A stretch of 64,000 bases of DNA from an uncultured Prevotellaceae bacterium. Lineage in GTDB: Bacteria > Bacteroidota > Bacteroidia > Bacteroidales > Bacteroidaceae. Position numbers and translations under genes: made by a program. The stretch spans positions 29,339 to 93,338 of the forward strand of contig CACZDV010000006.1 in the NCBI GenBank assembly GCA_902780025.1, in the 5' to 3' direction. The notes under the pieces are model-generated. The model saw only the letters and a program-made list of their open reading frames with translations, ran no database searches and was not told the origin of the DNA. Below, in pieces: positions 53,263 to 62,206 of the stretch (position 1 is its first letter; each line of letters starts with the position of its first letter).

Positions 53263-53762
53263 AGAGAATAGGTATATTGAGCGACACCCACAGCTACTGG
53301 GACGAGAAGTACTTGCACTATTTCGAACCCTGCGACGAGATATGGCATGCTGGCGATATCGGTAGCGTTGAGGTGGCTGAGCGCCTGGCTGCCTTCCGTC
53401 CTTTCCGCGCTGTCTGCGGTAATTGCGACGGTGGCGACCTCCGGCTGATGTACCGTGAACTTAACCGGTTCAAGTGCGAGGATGTCGACGTGCTCATCAA
53501 GCATATCGGTGGCTATCCAGGCAACTACGACGCCAGTGTCCGCTCCACGCTCTTTGCCAATCCGCCGCAGCTGTTCGTGGCCGGACATTCTCATATCTTG
53601 AAGGTGAAGTACGACAAGACGCTCAATCTGCTGCACATCAATCCCGGGGCTGCGGGCATTCAGGGCTGGCACAAGGATCGTACGCTCATCCGGCTCGTCA
53701 TTGATGGCAAGGAGTTCAAGGACCTCGAAGTCATTACACTGGGGGAGTCTCGAAACATTTAA
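53259..53762 (+). CDS. YfcE/MJ0936-type metallophosphoesterase
   Basis: 167 aa. Metal-ligand motifs: SDTHSYWD, HAGDIGS, GNCDGGD and AGHSH; family enzymes are phosphodiesterases needing Mn or similar metals. Start overlaps the previous stop (ATGA). Confidence 0.88.
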   Translation: MKRIGILSDTHSYWDEKYLHYFEPCDEIWHAGDIGSVEVAERLAAFRPFRAVCGNCDGGDLRLMYRELNRFKCEDVDVLIKHIGGYPGNYDASVRSTLFANPPQLFVAGHSHILKVKYDKTLNLLHINPGAAGIQGWHKDRTLIRLVIDGKEFKDLEVITLGESRNI

Positions 53763-53795
53763 ATAGTGAAATAGTAAATTGTAAAATAGTCAAAT

Positions 53796-54968
53796 ATGAG
53801 AACAATTGTAATTACCGGTGGTGCAGGCTTTATTGGAAGCCACGTGGTGCGCTTGTTTGTCAACAAGTACCCTGATTACCACATCATCAACCTCGACAAA
53901 CTGACGTATGCCGGCAACCTGGCAAACCTGAAGGACATCGAGGATAAGCCCAACTACGAGTTTGTGAAGATGGATATTTGCGACTTCGACGCCTTCTACC
54001 AGCTGATGCAGGACAAGAAGGTGGACGGCATCATCCACTTGGCTGCTGAGAGTCATGTGGACCGCTCCATCAAGGACCCGTTTACCTTCGCCAAGACCAA
54101 CGTCATGGGAACGCTCTCGCTGTTGCAGGCTGCCAAGCTCTACTGGGAGTCGCTGCCCGAGAAATATGAGGGTAAGCGTTTCTACCATATCTCGACCGAC
54201 GAGGTGTATGGCGCCTTGGAACTGACGCATCCTGAGGGCATCGAGCCGCCGTTCACCACGACCGCCTCTTCGTCAGAGCATCATCTGGCCTACGGCGATA
54301 AGTTCTTCCTGGAGACCACGAAGTATAATCCTCATTCGCCCTATTCAGCCGCCAAGGCGTCGAGCGATCACTTCGTCCGTGCTTTCCACGATACCTACGG
54401 CATGCCCGTCGTGGTGACTAACTGCTCGAACAACTACGGCCCCTATCAGTTCCCTGAGAAGCTGATACCGCTGTTTATTAACAACATCCGCCATCGAAAG
54501 CCGTTGCCCGTCTATGGCAAGGGTGAGAACGTGCGCGACTGGCTCTTTGTCGAGGATCATGCCCGTGCCATCGACCTCATCTTCCATGAGGGCAAGATTG
54601 CCGAGACCTACAACATCGGCGGTTTCAACGAGTGGAAGAACATCGATATCATCAAGGTGGTCATCAAGACCGTCGACCGCCTCTTAGGGCGCAAGGCCAA
54701 AATAATAGAAGATGAAAATGGTCGTCAGGTCGAAGTACCTGAGGATATGGACCTCATCACCTTTGTTACCGACCGTGCCGGCCACGACCTTCGCTATGCT
54801 ATCGACAGCACGAAGCTTCAGAAGGAACTTGGATGGGAACCCTCGCTCCAGTTTGAGGAGGGTATCGAAAAAACCGTCCGCTGGTATCTCGACAATCAGG
54901 AGTGGCTCGACAATGTCACCTCCGGCGACTATCAGAAGTATTACGAAAAAATGTATAACAACCGCTAA
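53796..54968 (+). CDS. rfbB: dTDP-glucose 4,6-dehydratase
   Basis: 390 aa short-chain dehydrogenase: ITGGAGFIGSHVVRLF (NAD loop), ISTDEVYGAL (catalytic Thr-Asp-Glu) and SPYSAAKASSDH (YxxxK). It makes dTDP-4-keto-6-deoxyglucose, the branch point of dTDP-sugars, and is the first gene of the sugar operon. It is about 35 aa longer than E. coli RmlB, with the extra sequence after VYGAL. rmlA is not in the window. A period-7-like AT-rich stretch precedes the ATG. Confidence 0.95.
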   Translation: MRTIVITGGAGFIGSHVVRLFVNKYPDYHIINLDKLTYAGNLANLKDIEDKPNYEFVKMDICDFDAFYQLMQDKKVDGIIHLAAESHVDRSIKDPFTFAKTNVMGTLSLLQAAKLYWESLPEKYEGKRFYHISTDEVYGALELTHPEGIEPPFTTTASSSEHHLAYGDKFFLETTKYNPHSPYSAAKASSDHFVRAFHDTYGMPVVVTNCSNNYGPYQFPEKLIPLFINNIRHRKPLPVYGKGENVRDWLFVEDHARAIDLIFHEGKIAETYNIGGFNEWKNIDIIKVVIKTVDRLLGRKAKIIEDENGRQVEVPEDMDLITFVTDRAGHDLRYAIDSTKLQKELGWEPSLQFEEGIEKTVRWYLDNQEWLDNVTSGDYQKYYEKMYNNR

Positions 54969-54978
54969 AGATTTGTAT

Positions 54979-54997
54979 GTTGCCGTGTCAAGGCAAC
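54979..54997 (+). other. Hairpin between rfbB and purT
   Basis: GTTGCC-GTGTCAA-GGCAAC, 11 nt before the purT ATG. There is no U-tract, so it is not a terminator; it may mask the start region or separate expression of the two genes. Confidence 0.45.
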
Positions 54998-55007
54998 CTC
55001 TGTGCTT

Positions 55008-56213
55008 ATGAAGAAAATCCTTTTATTAGGCTCAGGTGAACTCGGCAAGGAGTTCGTGATTGCCGCCATGAGGGCAGGCCAGTATGTGATTGCCTGCGAC
55101 CGTTATGACAACGCCCCGGCCATGCAGGTGGCTGATGAGCGTGAAGTGTTCAACATGCTCGACGGCGATGCCCTGGAGGCTGTCGTCAAGAAGCATCAGC
55201 CCGACATCATCGTACCCGAGATTGAGGCTATCCGTACGGAGCGTCTTTTCCAGTTCGAGGAGCAGGGCATTCAGGTGGTGCCCTCGGCACGTGCCGTCAA
55301 CTACACCATGAACCGCCGTGCCATCCGCGACCTCGCCTCTAAGGAGCTGGGCCTGCGAACAGCCAAGTACTTCTATGCCAAGACCTTCGAGGAGTTCAAG
55401 ACGGCTGCCGACGAGATAGGTTTCCCCTGCGTCGTCAAACCCCTGATGTCTTCTTCAGGCCACGGTCAGAGCTACGTCCACAACGACGGCGAACTTGAGC
55501 AGGCCTTCAAGGAAGCGATGGAAGAGGGTAGGGGCGACGTGAAGGAAGTCATCATCGAGGAGTTCATCGACTTCGACTCTGAGTTCACGCTGCTGACCAT
55601 TACCCAGCAGCACGGCTGGCCTACGCTTTTCTGTCCGCCTATCGGCCATGTGCAGAAGGGTGGCGACTATCGTGAGTCGTGGCAGCCTTACAAGATTAGT
55701 GACGAGGCCCTGAAGCAGGCGCAGTCGATGGCCGACAAGGTGACGCGCGCATTGACAGGTGCCGGCATCTGGGGCGTGGAGTTCTTCCTGACGAAACAGG
55801 GCGAGGTCATCTTCTCTGAACTCTCGCCACGTCCCCATGATACGGGTATGGTGACGCTGGGCCACACCACCAACCTCTCAGAATTTGAGTTACACTTCCG
55901 TGCCGTGATGGGACTGCCCATTGCCGGCATCCATCTCGAGCATGCCGGAGCTTCGGCAGTTATCCTGTCGCCGACGGAGGCCTCTACGCCTGTTGACCGC
56001 TCCTTGCTGCCTTACAACTTAGAGACGGCTCTGCAGGAAGACCGTACACGCATCCGCATCTTCGGAAAGCCCGAGGCTCACAAGGGACGCCGCATGGGTG
56101 TCGTGCTCTGCTACGGCGAGATAGGTGACGATGTGAACGCCCTCCGCGACAAGGCTAAACGCCTGGCTAAGACCATCCTTGGAACTGATCCCTATGCCGA
56201 CCTTAGACATTAA
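55008..56213 (+). CDS. purT: Formate-dependent GAR transformylase
   Basis: 401 aa ATP-grasp enzyme: adds formate to GAR in purine synthesis without folate. Seen: [17 protein letters not shown] at the N-terminus, [47 protein letters not shown]. Start set at ATG 55008 (GTG 55002 also in frame). Its place inside a dTDP-sugar operon is unusual: the 3' end overlaps the ketoisomerase start by 20 bp. Confidence 0.94.
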   Translation: MKKILLLGSGELGKEFVIAAMRAGQYVIACDRYDNAPAMQVADEREVFNMLDGDALEAVVKKHQPDIIVPEIEAIRTERLFQFEEQGIQVVPSARAVNYTMNRRAIRDLASKELGLRTAKYFYAKTFEEFKTAADEIGFPCVVKPLMSSSGHGQSYVHNDGELEQAFKEAMEEGRGDVKEVIIEEFIDFDSEFTLLTITQQHGWPTLFCPPIGHVQKGGDYRESWQPYKISDEALKQAQSMADKVTRALTGAGIWGVEFFLTKQGEVIFSELSPRPHDTGMVTLGHTTNLSEFELHFRAVMGLPIAGIHLEHAGASAVILSPTEASTPVDRSLLPYNLETALQEDRTRIRIFGKPEAHKGRRMGVVLCYGEIGDDVNALRDKAKRLAKTILGTDPYADLRH

Positions 56214-56607
56214 GCTGATAGAGCTGCCCAAGATTACCGACCCTCGGGGCAACCTGACGGTGGCTGAGGGTGCTGGTGTGGTGCCGTTCGACATCAAGCG
56301 CGCCTACTGGGTCTACGATGTGCCGGGAGGCGAGAGTCGTGGCGGCCATGCCCATAAGCGGTTGCGTCAGTTGGTGGTGGCGTTGAGCGGTTCGTTCACC
56401 GTTACCCTCGACAATGGCTACGAGCGTCGGACGGTACTGCTGAACCATCCGTGGCAGGGACTGATTATCGAAACCAACACCTGGCGTACGCTCGACGACT
56501 TCTCCAGCGGTGCCGTCTGCCTGGTTCTGGCTTCCGACCATTTCGAGGAAGACGACTATATCTACGATTACCAGGAATTTCTGAACTATATAGGATGTTC
56601 GAAGTAA
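56194..56607 (+). CDS. dTDP-4-oxo-6-deoxyglucose 3,4-ketoisomerase (FdtA/QdtA type)
   Basis: 137 aa cupin from ATG 56194 (a TTG 15 bp earlier is less likely). [17 protein letters not shown] and [17 protein letters not shown] fit the FdtA/QdtA family, which moves the keto group from C4 to C3. Whether the C4 configuration becomes gluco or galacto cannot be decided from sequence. Overlaps purT by 20 bp and the next gene by 13 bp. Confidence 0.88.
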   Translation: MPTLDIKLIELPKITDPRGNLTVAEGAGVVPFDIKRAYWVYDVPGGESRGGHAHKRLRQLVVALSGSFTVTLDNGYERRTVLLNHPWQGLIIETNTWRTLDDFSSGAVCLVLASDHFEEDDYIYDYQEFLNYIGCSK

Positions 56608-57533
56608 GACGATATACAGCGCCAATGGCCGATGAGTGGAATCTCTTTGTGGCTGCATCGAAGAATGGTACGTTCCTCTTCGACCGTCACTTCATGGACT
56701 ATCATAATGACCGTTTCTGCGACCACTCATTGCTCGTTTATCGCGACCAGCGGCTCTATGCGTTGTTGCCAGCCAATCAGAAGGACGACACGCTCGTCTC
56801 TCACGGTGGTCTGACGTATGGCGGTCTGGTGACCGACAGCCGTTGCTCGGCCAAAGGGGTACTCGATGCGTTCACGGCTATCAATGAATACCTGCGTCAG
56901 CAGGGTTTCCGCCACGTCGTCTACAAGGCCGTTCCCTGGATTTACCACCAGCTGCCAGCCGAGGAAGACCTCTATGCCCTGACCAGCGTCTGTCATGCCC
57001 GACTGACTATTCGCGACATTTCCTCAGCGATTATCGGCGACAGGAAAATACGTTTTTCGGAATCCCGCAAATCAGGTATCCGAAAGGCTCACCGTCAGGG
57101 GCTGACCATTGCTGAGAGCACGGACTTTGCTGCTTTCTGGCAGATACTGAATGAGAATCTGACAGGCAAGTATGGTGTACGCCCCGTTCATTCGGTTGCC
57201 GAACTGGAACTCCTGCACAGCCGCTTCCCTGAAAAGATTCGGCTCTATATGGTTTTCGACGGTGAAACACCCGTAGGCGGCACTCTGCTGTTCCTGACCC
57301 CGCAGGTACTCCATACGCAGTACATTTCGGCTAATGCCTTTGGCAAGCAGCATGGCGCCATCGACCTGCTCTTCGACCACCTTATTAATAATACATATAA
57401 GGACTATCCCTATATCGACTTTGGCAAATCGACGGTCAGCGATAGTGCCGACCTTAACGAGCAGCTGATTTTCCAGAAAGAGGGCTTTGGTGCCCGTGCC
57501 GTCTGTTACGACACCTACGAATACGACCTATGA
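56595..57533 (+). CDS. GNAT/FemAB-like N-acyltransferase
   Basis: 312 aa from ATG 56595. Two-lobed acyltransferase of the FemAB-like GNAT type: GTFLFDRHFMDYH, SHGGLTYGGL, RKSGIRKAHRQGLTI and NAFGKQHGAIDLLFDHLI. Its place between ketoisomerase and aminotransferase suggests that it N-acylates the dTDP-3-amino sugar, replacing the left-handed-helix acetyltransferase (FdtC/QdtC) of known pathways. This role is inferred. Confidence 0.75.
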   Translation: MFEVRRYTAPMADEWNLFVAASKNGTFLFDRHFMDYHNDRFCDHSLLVYRDQRLYALLPANQKDDTLVSHGGLTYGGLVTDSRCSAKGVLDAFTAINEYLRQQGFRHVVYKAVPWIYHQLPAEEDLYALTSVCHARLTIRDISSAIIGDRKIRFSESRKSGIRKAHRQGLTIAESTDFAAFWQILNENLTGKYGVRPVHSVAELELLHSRFPEKIRLYMVFDGETPVGGTLLFLTPQVLHTQYISANAFGKQHGAIDLLFDHLINNTYKDYPYIDFGKSTVSDSADLNEQLIFQKEGFGARAVCYDTYEYDL

Positions 57534-58624
57534 CAGTACCCTATCTACCCCTGAACCGCATCACGGCGATGCATGCCGACGAAATCCACCAGGCTGTTGG
57601 CCATGTGGTCAACTCCGGCTGGTACCTGCACGGCGAAGCCACGGCCCGTTTCGAGCAGCATTATGCCGACTATATCGGCACGAAGCATTGCATCGGAGTG
57701 GCCAACGGACTGGATGCGCTGACCCTCATCCTCCGTGCCTATATGGAGAGGGGACTACTGCATGAAGGCGACGAAGTGATGGTTCCTGCCAACACCTTTA
57801 TTGCGTCGGTTCTGGCCATCACCGATAATCGTCTGGTTCCCGTTCTCGTTGAGCCTCGCCTCGACACCTTTCAGATAGACGACAGCCTCTTGGAACAGGC
57901 TATCACGCCGAAGACCCGAGCCTTGATGCTTGTCCACCTCTACGGCCGTTGTGCCTATACCGAGCACATCGCCACCCTCTGCCAGCGCCATCACCTTCTC
58001 CTTATCGAAGACAATGCACAGGCCCACGGATGTCATTTTTCCCCTTCCAAGCGTACCGGAGCGCTTGGAAACGCCGCCGCCCACAGCTTCTACCCAGGCA
58101 AGAACCTCGGAGCCCTCGGCGACGGTGGTGCCGTTACCACCAACGACGACGAACTGGCTGCCATCATCCGCAGCCTCGCCAACTACGGTTCACGCCAGAA
58201 ATATGTGTTCGACTATTGTGGCCGCAACTCCCGCCTTGACGAGCTGCAGGCCGCCGTACTTGATGTCAAGCTGTGCCATCTTGATACCGACAATGCCCGC
58301 CGCCAGAAAATTGCCACCTATTATCTGGATAAGGTGCAGCATCCGGAAATCACGCTCCCCACACCTTCAGAGAGTGTCTACCACATCTTCCCCATTCTCT
58401 CCACCCGTCGTGACGAACTTCAGCAGTATCTTGCAGACAACGGCGTACAGACCATGATTCACTATCCCATTCCTCCGCACCAGCAGCGTTGCTATGCCGC
58501 GTGGAACCATCTCTCGCTCCCCGTCACCGAGCTAATACATCGCCAGGAGCTCAGTCTGCCTTGTCATCCTGCTATGACACAGGATGAGGCCAACTATGTG
58601 GTCACCCTCCTCAACAGATTTTGA
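57530..58624 (+). CDS. dTDP-3-keto-sugar aminotransferase (FdtB/QdtB type)
   Basis: 364 aa DegT/DnrJ/EryC1 PLP enzyme: PANTFIASVLAITDN, EDNAQAHG and SFYPGKNLGALGDGGAV with PLP lysine K191. Adds the amino group at C3 of the keto sugar made by the ketoisomerase. Starts with ATGA overlap of the acyltransferase stop. Last gene of the operon. Confidence 0.92.
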   Translation: MTVPYLPLNRITAMHADEIHQAVGHVVNSGWYLHGEATARFEQHYADYIGTKHCIGVANGLDALTLILRAYMERGLLHEGDEVMVPANTFIASVLAITDNRLVPVLVEPRLDTFQIDDSLLEQAITPKTRALMLVHLYGRCAYTEHIATLCQRHHLLLIEDNAQAHGCHFSPSKRTGALGNAAAHSFYPGKNLGALGDGGAVTTNDDELAAIIRSLANYGSRQKYVFDYCGRNSRLDELQAAVLDVKLCHLDTDNARRQKIATYYLDKVQHPEITLPTPSESVYHIFPILSTRRDELQQYLADNGVQTMIHYPIPPHQQRCYAAWNHLSLPVTELIHRQELSLPCHPAMTQDEANYVVTLLNRF

Positions 58625-58646
58625 TAGCCAGCAGCCTCCCGCTACC

Positions 58647-58712
58647 TACCGGGTAGCGCCCCTGTAGGTAGTACCTAGCGGGGCTGTAGGTGCCGGGTAG
58701 CGGTGGAGAAGC
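58647..58712. repeat. Tandem array, about 3 x 22 bp
   Basis: Units at 58647, 58669 and 58691 share CnnGTAGCGnnnCTGTAGG-like sequence. Stem-forming pairs are present (CGCTACC with GGTAGCG; GCCCC with GGGGC). It lies between the convergent aminotransferase and VapE genes, the same context as the feoAB/GH5 array. Confidence 0.85.
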
Positions 58713-58720
58713 TGATGGCG

Positions 58721-59905
58721 TCAAGGTTTTTCCCTGACAACCCATTTCGATATGCCATTGCTCTTCTTCTGAGTAAAACCCTTGGCCGACAACACTCGGC
58801 CTATTACGTTGATATTGAGCCTGCCGACACTTGCCTTGGCTTGCAGCAACGTCCCTATCTCATGGGCCTGCATACGCTTGGCTCCTTGATCGCCGTCATT
58901 GCATGCTTCGAGATAGCGTACGATCATTTCTTCTTCTATCGACATGGCCCTGAAACGGGCATTCTGCTTCTCAACGGCAGCCTGCTCCTTGGCATCTAAC
59001 CAGTACTGGAATCCCGTACGATACAGGTGATAGGCCTGGGCATAGACCTGATTGAGATTAATCCCAGTCAGATTGTAGTCCACGCTAATTACGTTCTGGC
59101 ACAGGAAGCGGCGGTTGCCTGTAATGTCGTGCAGGATGATGGTTCCGTTGGCTGTACCACAGAACGAGCAGCGTCGGGGATAGTTCTGGCTGAGTGTACA
59201 ATAAGCCCTGCGAAGATACATCGAGGGCTTGGTGATCAGCTCCTTGATGGCTTCTACGTTTTTAGGTTTCAGGTTTTCGACCTCGTCCATGTTGTAGAGA
59301 CAAAGCTCACTGAGTTTTATCAAAGTTTCCTTATCCCTTGGATCCAACAAGCCTTGGTCGTAGTACGTTTGAAGCTCTGGAGGGAGAATGTTTTGAAACC
59401 ATTTACTTTTGCCAACTCCCTGAGCTCCACAGTATACAAGAGTTATCTGGTTGATAGTTTTTTCATCAACCAGACTTCCGACGAAGCCGACAATCCATTT
59501 CCTGAAACACCACAAAAGATACTTGTCATCGTCAGTCTTGACCGTAGATGCCAAATCGGCTATGTGGTCATGACCGTCCCATTTGGGCAGACCCGCCAAG
59601 AATTTCTTATAAGGGTCGTACCACGGCCATTGTTTCGAGAAGATGATTATCCGCAAGGTCTCTTTCGAGCAGGTAAGGTCACGTAAGTTCAGTTCCACCT
59701 TGACGGTGTTGAGGTCGTTGTCAGTAAGATTCCTAAACAAGGTTTCACCTATTTCACGGAACTCCATCCGCTGATTTGCGATGTTGAGCCGAAATACATA
59801 CTTCTCTTTCAGTGCATCAATGATTCTCCTTGTAGGATTAGCTGCGTTGTAACTCACCGTGTGAGTCGCTTTTTTTGCTTGCAAATTCTTTTTCTTCTTT
59901 GACAT
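58721..59905 (-). CDS. VapE/virulence-associated E family ATPase
   Basis: 394 aa. The VapE domain spans ~85-340: WDGHDHIADLA, Walker A GAQGVGKS (160-167), Walker B-like LCLYNMDEVEN, CSFCGTANG and DITGNRRFLC. It resembles the SF3-like helicase half of phage and mobile-element primase-helicases. The primase half that often precedes it is absent, so it may be a stand-alone helicase, use another primase, or be a shortened remnant. It is the last gene of an AT-richer reverse-strand block. Confidence 0.85.
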   Translation of the reverse strand: MSKKKKNLQAKKATHTVSYNAANPTRRIIDALKEKYVFRLNIANQRMEFREIGETLFRNLTDNDLNTVKVELNLRDLTCSKETLRIIIFSKQWPWYDPYKKFLAGLPKWDGHDHIADLASTVKTDDDKYLLWCFRKWIVGFVGSLVDEKTINQITLVYCGAQGVGKSKWFQNILPPELQTYYDQGLLDPRDKETLIKLSELCLYNMDEVENLKPKNVEAIKELITKPSMYLRRAYCTLSQNYPRRCSFCGTANGTIILHDITGNRRFLCQNVISVDYNLTGINLNQVYAQAYHLYRTGFQYWLDAKEQAAVEKQNARFRAMSIEEEMIVRYLEACNDGDQGAKRMQAHEIGTLLQAKASVGRLNINVIGRVLSAKGFTQKKSNGISKWVVREKP

Positions 59906-60062
59906 TATATTCTTATTAAAATTAAGGGGGGGTAGGGTAAGTAGTTTTCTGGTTTCAGCCCATCATAACCTATCATAATTAGCAGGTATTAGGCTTTGTG
60001 TTTCTGAAATTCACCTACCCTACTACCCCTGATAGTTAAATTAGCAGTTAAGAAATAAAGCC

Positions 60063-60096
60063 TGGGGTACGCGAAGTTGAGTACCCACGTACCCCA
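60063..60096 (-). terminator. Hairpin after the 104-aa gene
   Basis: TGGGGTACG (60063-60071) with CGTACCCCA (60088-60096). On the minus strand it lies just past the stop of the 104-aa gene and is followed by GGCTTTATTTCTT. Confidence 0.6.
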
Positions 60097-60104
60097 TGCC
60101 TTGT

Positions 60105-60419
60105 TTAGAATAACTTTAGCTTCATCCAAGAAAGCTTGTTTATCAACCTAATTCTTTCTACATAGAAATCATCATAATGATAATCCATCATTGGATACTC
60201 TCTGTTAGGCTTTAGTGAAGCAATGACGACATCACCTTCATCGAAATTCCTATCAGCATCATCATTAATGAGCAGACAGAAATAAATGTCTTCGTCGTCA
60301 TTTCCGACTCTTTTGAGAACAATCCCCTTCGAATTGTATGGGGGATCGAAATCAAACTCATTTTCTTTCTCACAATGTAAGACTATAAATCTTACACATT
60401 CTAAATTTTTCTTTTTCAT
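60105..60419 (-). CDS. Unknown acidic protein, 104 aa
   Basis: Starts KKKNLECVRFIVLHCEKENE; rich in Asp/Glu (VGNDDEDIYFCLLINDDAD) and Tyr/Asp near the end. No signal peptide or membrane segment; probably a small beta-rich cytoplasmic protein. Lies between VapE and the 393-aa gene on the same strand, with a -7 box at 60454-60461. No family recognised. Confidence 0.65.
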   Translation of the reverse strand: MKKKNLECVRFIVLHCEKENEFDFDPPYNSKGIVLKRVGNDDEDIYFCLLINDDADRNFDEGDVVIASLKPNREYPMMDYHYDDFYVERIRLINKLSWMKLKLF

Positions 60420-60453
60420 CTATTATTTTGCTCACCATTAGAGGTTGCGGGTG

Positions 60454-60461
60454 CAAAATTA
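60454..60461 (-). promoter_or_regulatory. -7 box before the 104-aa gene
   Basis: CAAAATTA on plus is TAATTTTG on minus, 35 nt before the ATG. It lies between the terminator of the upstream gene and this gene. Confidence 0.5.
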
Positions 60462-60478
60462 AGAAAAGATTATCCGAC

Positions 60479-60516
60479 CACGAAAAAAGAAAATCCGACT
60501 GGTTACCAGTCGGATT
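60479..60516 (-). terminator. Terminator after the 393-aa gene
   Basis: AATCCGACTGG (60492-60502), loop of 3, CCAGTCGGATT (60506-60516). On the minus strand TTTTCTTTTTTCG follows. The arm sequence CCGACTGG recurs at 60593 and 60609, beside the gene's stop codon. Confidence 0.8.
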
Positions 60517-60606
60517 CAAAAATGACCCAAATCGCCTTTTCGTAAAGGAAGAAATTTTTTTCAAAAAATAATCTGTGATTGTTCCACGATAGCCAGTCGG
60601 ATGCTC

Positions 60607-61788
60607 TCAGTCGGTTTTTTCCATTTCGGGAGTGGCAGTTAGGTAATTATTTAACCATTCAGCATAGTATTTTATTCCCTTTGACCCCATATAATCACTA
60701 ATCGTAGCTTCAGGTTTGTCATTTCTTGGTAACTTAGCAACAATCTCGCTTTTTTTGCCTTTGAAGACCCCATATTCATATAAAAGCCCTACTAGGCCAT
60801 ACTTGATTTTATCTCCTCTCTTCATTTTCCAATCCTCCCCAATACGTGGCCCCCATTCAGATTTCAGCAAATCGTCTATAAGTCTCTCACGCCATTGTTT
60901 GGTATATGTTTGTATGTCAGAAGAACAATCATCAAACCAGTTTTCTTCAAAAAATGACTTAAGACTGCGCGTAACGGCAATCTTGTTTGGGAAGTCATGT
61001 TTTTCGTTGTTAGTTTGCTTCTTAATCTTTGAATAGCCATCTCCTTCAATGATATCAGCGCAGAGGTTGTATGTTTCGCTGTAATCGGGAGTCAAATTAC
61101 TCCACTCATCGGGTTCTGGCTCATCAGGCACATTAGGATATTCATCGCTTTCAATGTATGGCTCTGGATTATAGAATTCATCTTCAGTCTTATTTGCTGC
61201 TTCTTTTATGGCCTCAGCCATCATTTTTGCTTCATCCTCATTTTTTGCGACAACTCTTATTACCGACTCAACCAATTCCTTTTTATAAGTTTTCGTTACC
61301 TTTTGCCAATCAATCGTGGAAAGAACTGACGGGGACAATACACGGCACGAAAAAACAGTGCTGTCAATCCCTTTTGCCTTTTTTTTGTCAAAAATCTTAT
61401 TTATGTCCTCCAGGCTCCACCCCATTCTTTTAGCTTCAGTATTGAGGGCTGTCAACAGTAGGGTAATCCTACTGTCTTTCTTTTTTAAGTTATCAAGATA
61501 GAAATGTACCATAGGTATGACAACAGAAGGCATAGTTGTCCTTGAAATAATATAAGGTATACAAGAAAGGATGTTCTCTGGAAAACGCAAAATCAAAGTA
61601 CAGGAATAATACGCATCGTTGAAAGCCTGCAAGATACGTGACGTATACCCACTTTCACCCGGCCTTAAATCTGTTAAGGTAAGTATCCATTTTTCAAATA
61701 GGGCTTTGTTATTCGAACTATCATTGTCAATTCCAAATTGCTTCAAAGATTTCCTTTCTTCATAAAACAACTCTCTGGGTATATCCAT
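60607..61788 (-). CDS. Unknown protein, 393 aa, of the VapE block
   Basis: Mostly helical, cytoplasmic. N-terminal half has hydrophobic/charged helices (WILTLTDLRPGESGYTSRIL). The middle is an acidic, proline-rich linker (~225-265: YPNVPDEPEPDEW). The C-terminal third is basic (EDWKMKRGDKIKYGLVGLLYE). No family recognised. It is preceded by a strong promoter and followed by a strong terminator. AT-richer than the core genes around it, which supports acquisition by transfer together with vapE. Confidence 0.7.
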   Translation of the reverse strand: MDIPRELFYEERKSLKQFGIDNDSSNNKALFEKWILTLTDLRPGESGYTSRILQAFNDAYYSCTLILRFPENILSCIPYIISRTTMPSVVIPMVHFYLDNLKKKDSRITLLLTALNTEAKRMGWSLEDINKIFDKKKAKGIDSTVFSCRVLSPSVLSTIDWQKVTKTYKKELVESVIRVVAKNEDEAKMMAEAIKEAANKTEDEFYNPEPYIESDEYPNVPDEPEPDEWSNLTPDYSETYNLCADIIEGDGYSKIKKQTNNEKHDFPNKIAVTRSLKSFFEENWFDDCSSDIQTYTKQWRERLIDDLLKSEWGPRIGEDWKMKRGDKIKYGLVGLLYEYGVFKGKKSEIVAKLPRNDKPEATISDYMGSKGIKYYAEWLNNYLTATPEMEKTD

Positions 61789-61839
61789 TCTTGTATGTAT
61801 TTAATAATTACTTATGTTGATATGATAGGTTTATGCCCG

Positions 61840-61871
61840 CAAAGATATCATTATTCATCGTAACGCCCAAA
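61840..61871 (-). promoter_or_regulatory. Promoter of the 393-aa gene
   Basis: Minus strand: TTTG (61868-61871), 20 bp, TATCTTTG (61840-61847). Confidence 0.7.
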
Positions 61872-61942
61872 CATTTTCGCGCTTTTTTTTGCCTTTCCAT
61901 TCATTTTTCCCTCTTTCTCTTGCTTTTTCGCCATAAAGTTTG

Positions 61943-61950
61943 TATCTTTG
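61943..61950 (+). promoter_or_regulatory. -7 box of antitoxin-like gene
   Basis: TATCTTTG, 25 nt before the ATG at 61976; divergent from the promoter at 61840-61871. Confidence 0.6.
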
Positions 61951-61975
61951 CCCACAGATAAGAAAGACAATCGTT

Positions 61976-62206
61976 ATGACACAGTTAGTAATTACGTTGA
62001 AAGACCAGTCGTATCTGCCTAACATCCGGCGCATCGTGAAGTCGCTGGTGGGGGTGGAGAAGGTCACTACGGCAAAGCCTGCTGCCAAGCCGACAGCTCA
62101 TAAGAAATTCCTTGGCGAGTTTCGTCATGCTGTGGCACAGACCAAAGACTTCAAAGCAGGTAAGGTGGAATTCGGCACATGGGAGGAAATGATGAATGAA
62201 CTATGA
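61976..62206 (+). CDS. Antitoxin-like small protein
   Basis: 76 aa from ATG 61976 (the longer reading starts with TTG inside the promoter). Starts TQLVITLKDQSYLPNIRRIV, a beta-strand then helix, with a charged C-terminus EFGTWEEMMNEL. The layout resembles short Bacteroidales antitoxins, and a second ORF that looks like a cut toxin overlaps its end. Function inferred from size and context only. Confidence 0.55.
   Translation: MTQLVITLKDQSYLPNIRRIVKSLVGVEKVTTAKPAAKPTAHKKFLGEFRHAVAQTKDFKAGKVEFGTWEEMMNEL

Noticed and set aside
53762-53794. Period-7 array before rfbB (and a similar one at 2547-2579 before serA)
   Set aside because: AT-rich with only weak heptamer agreement; not reported as a separate repeat.
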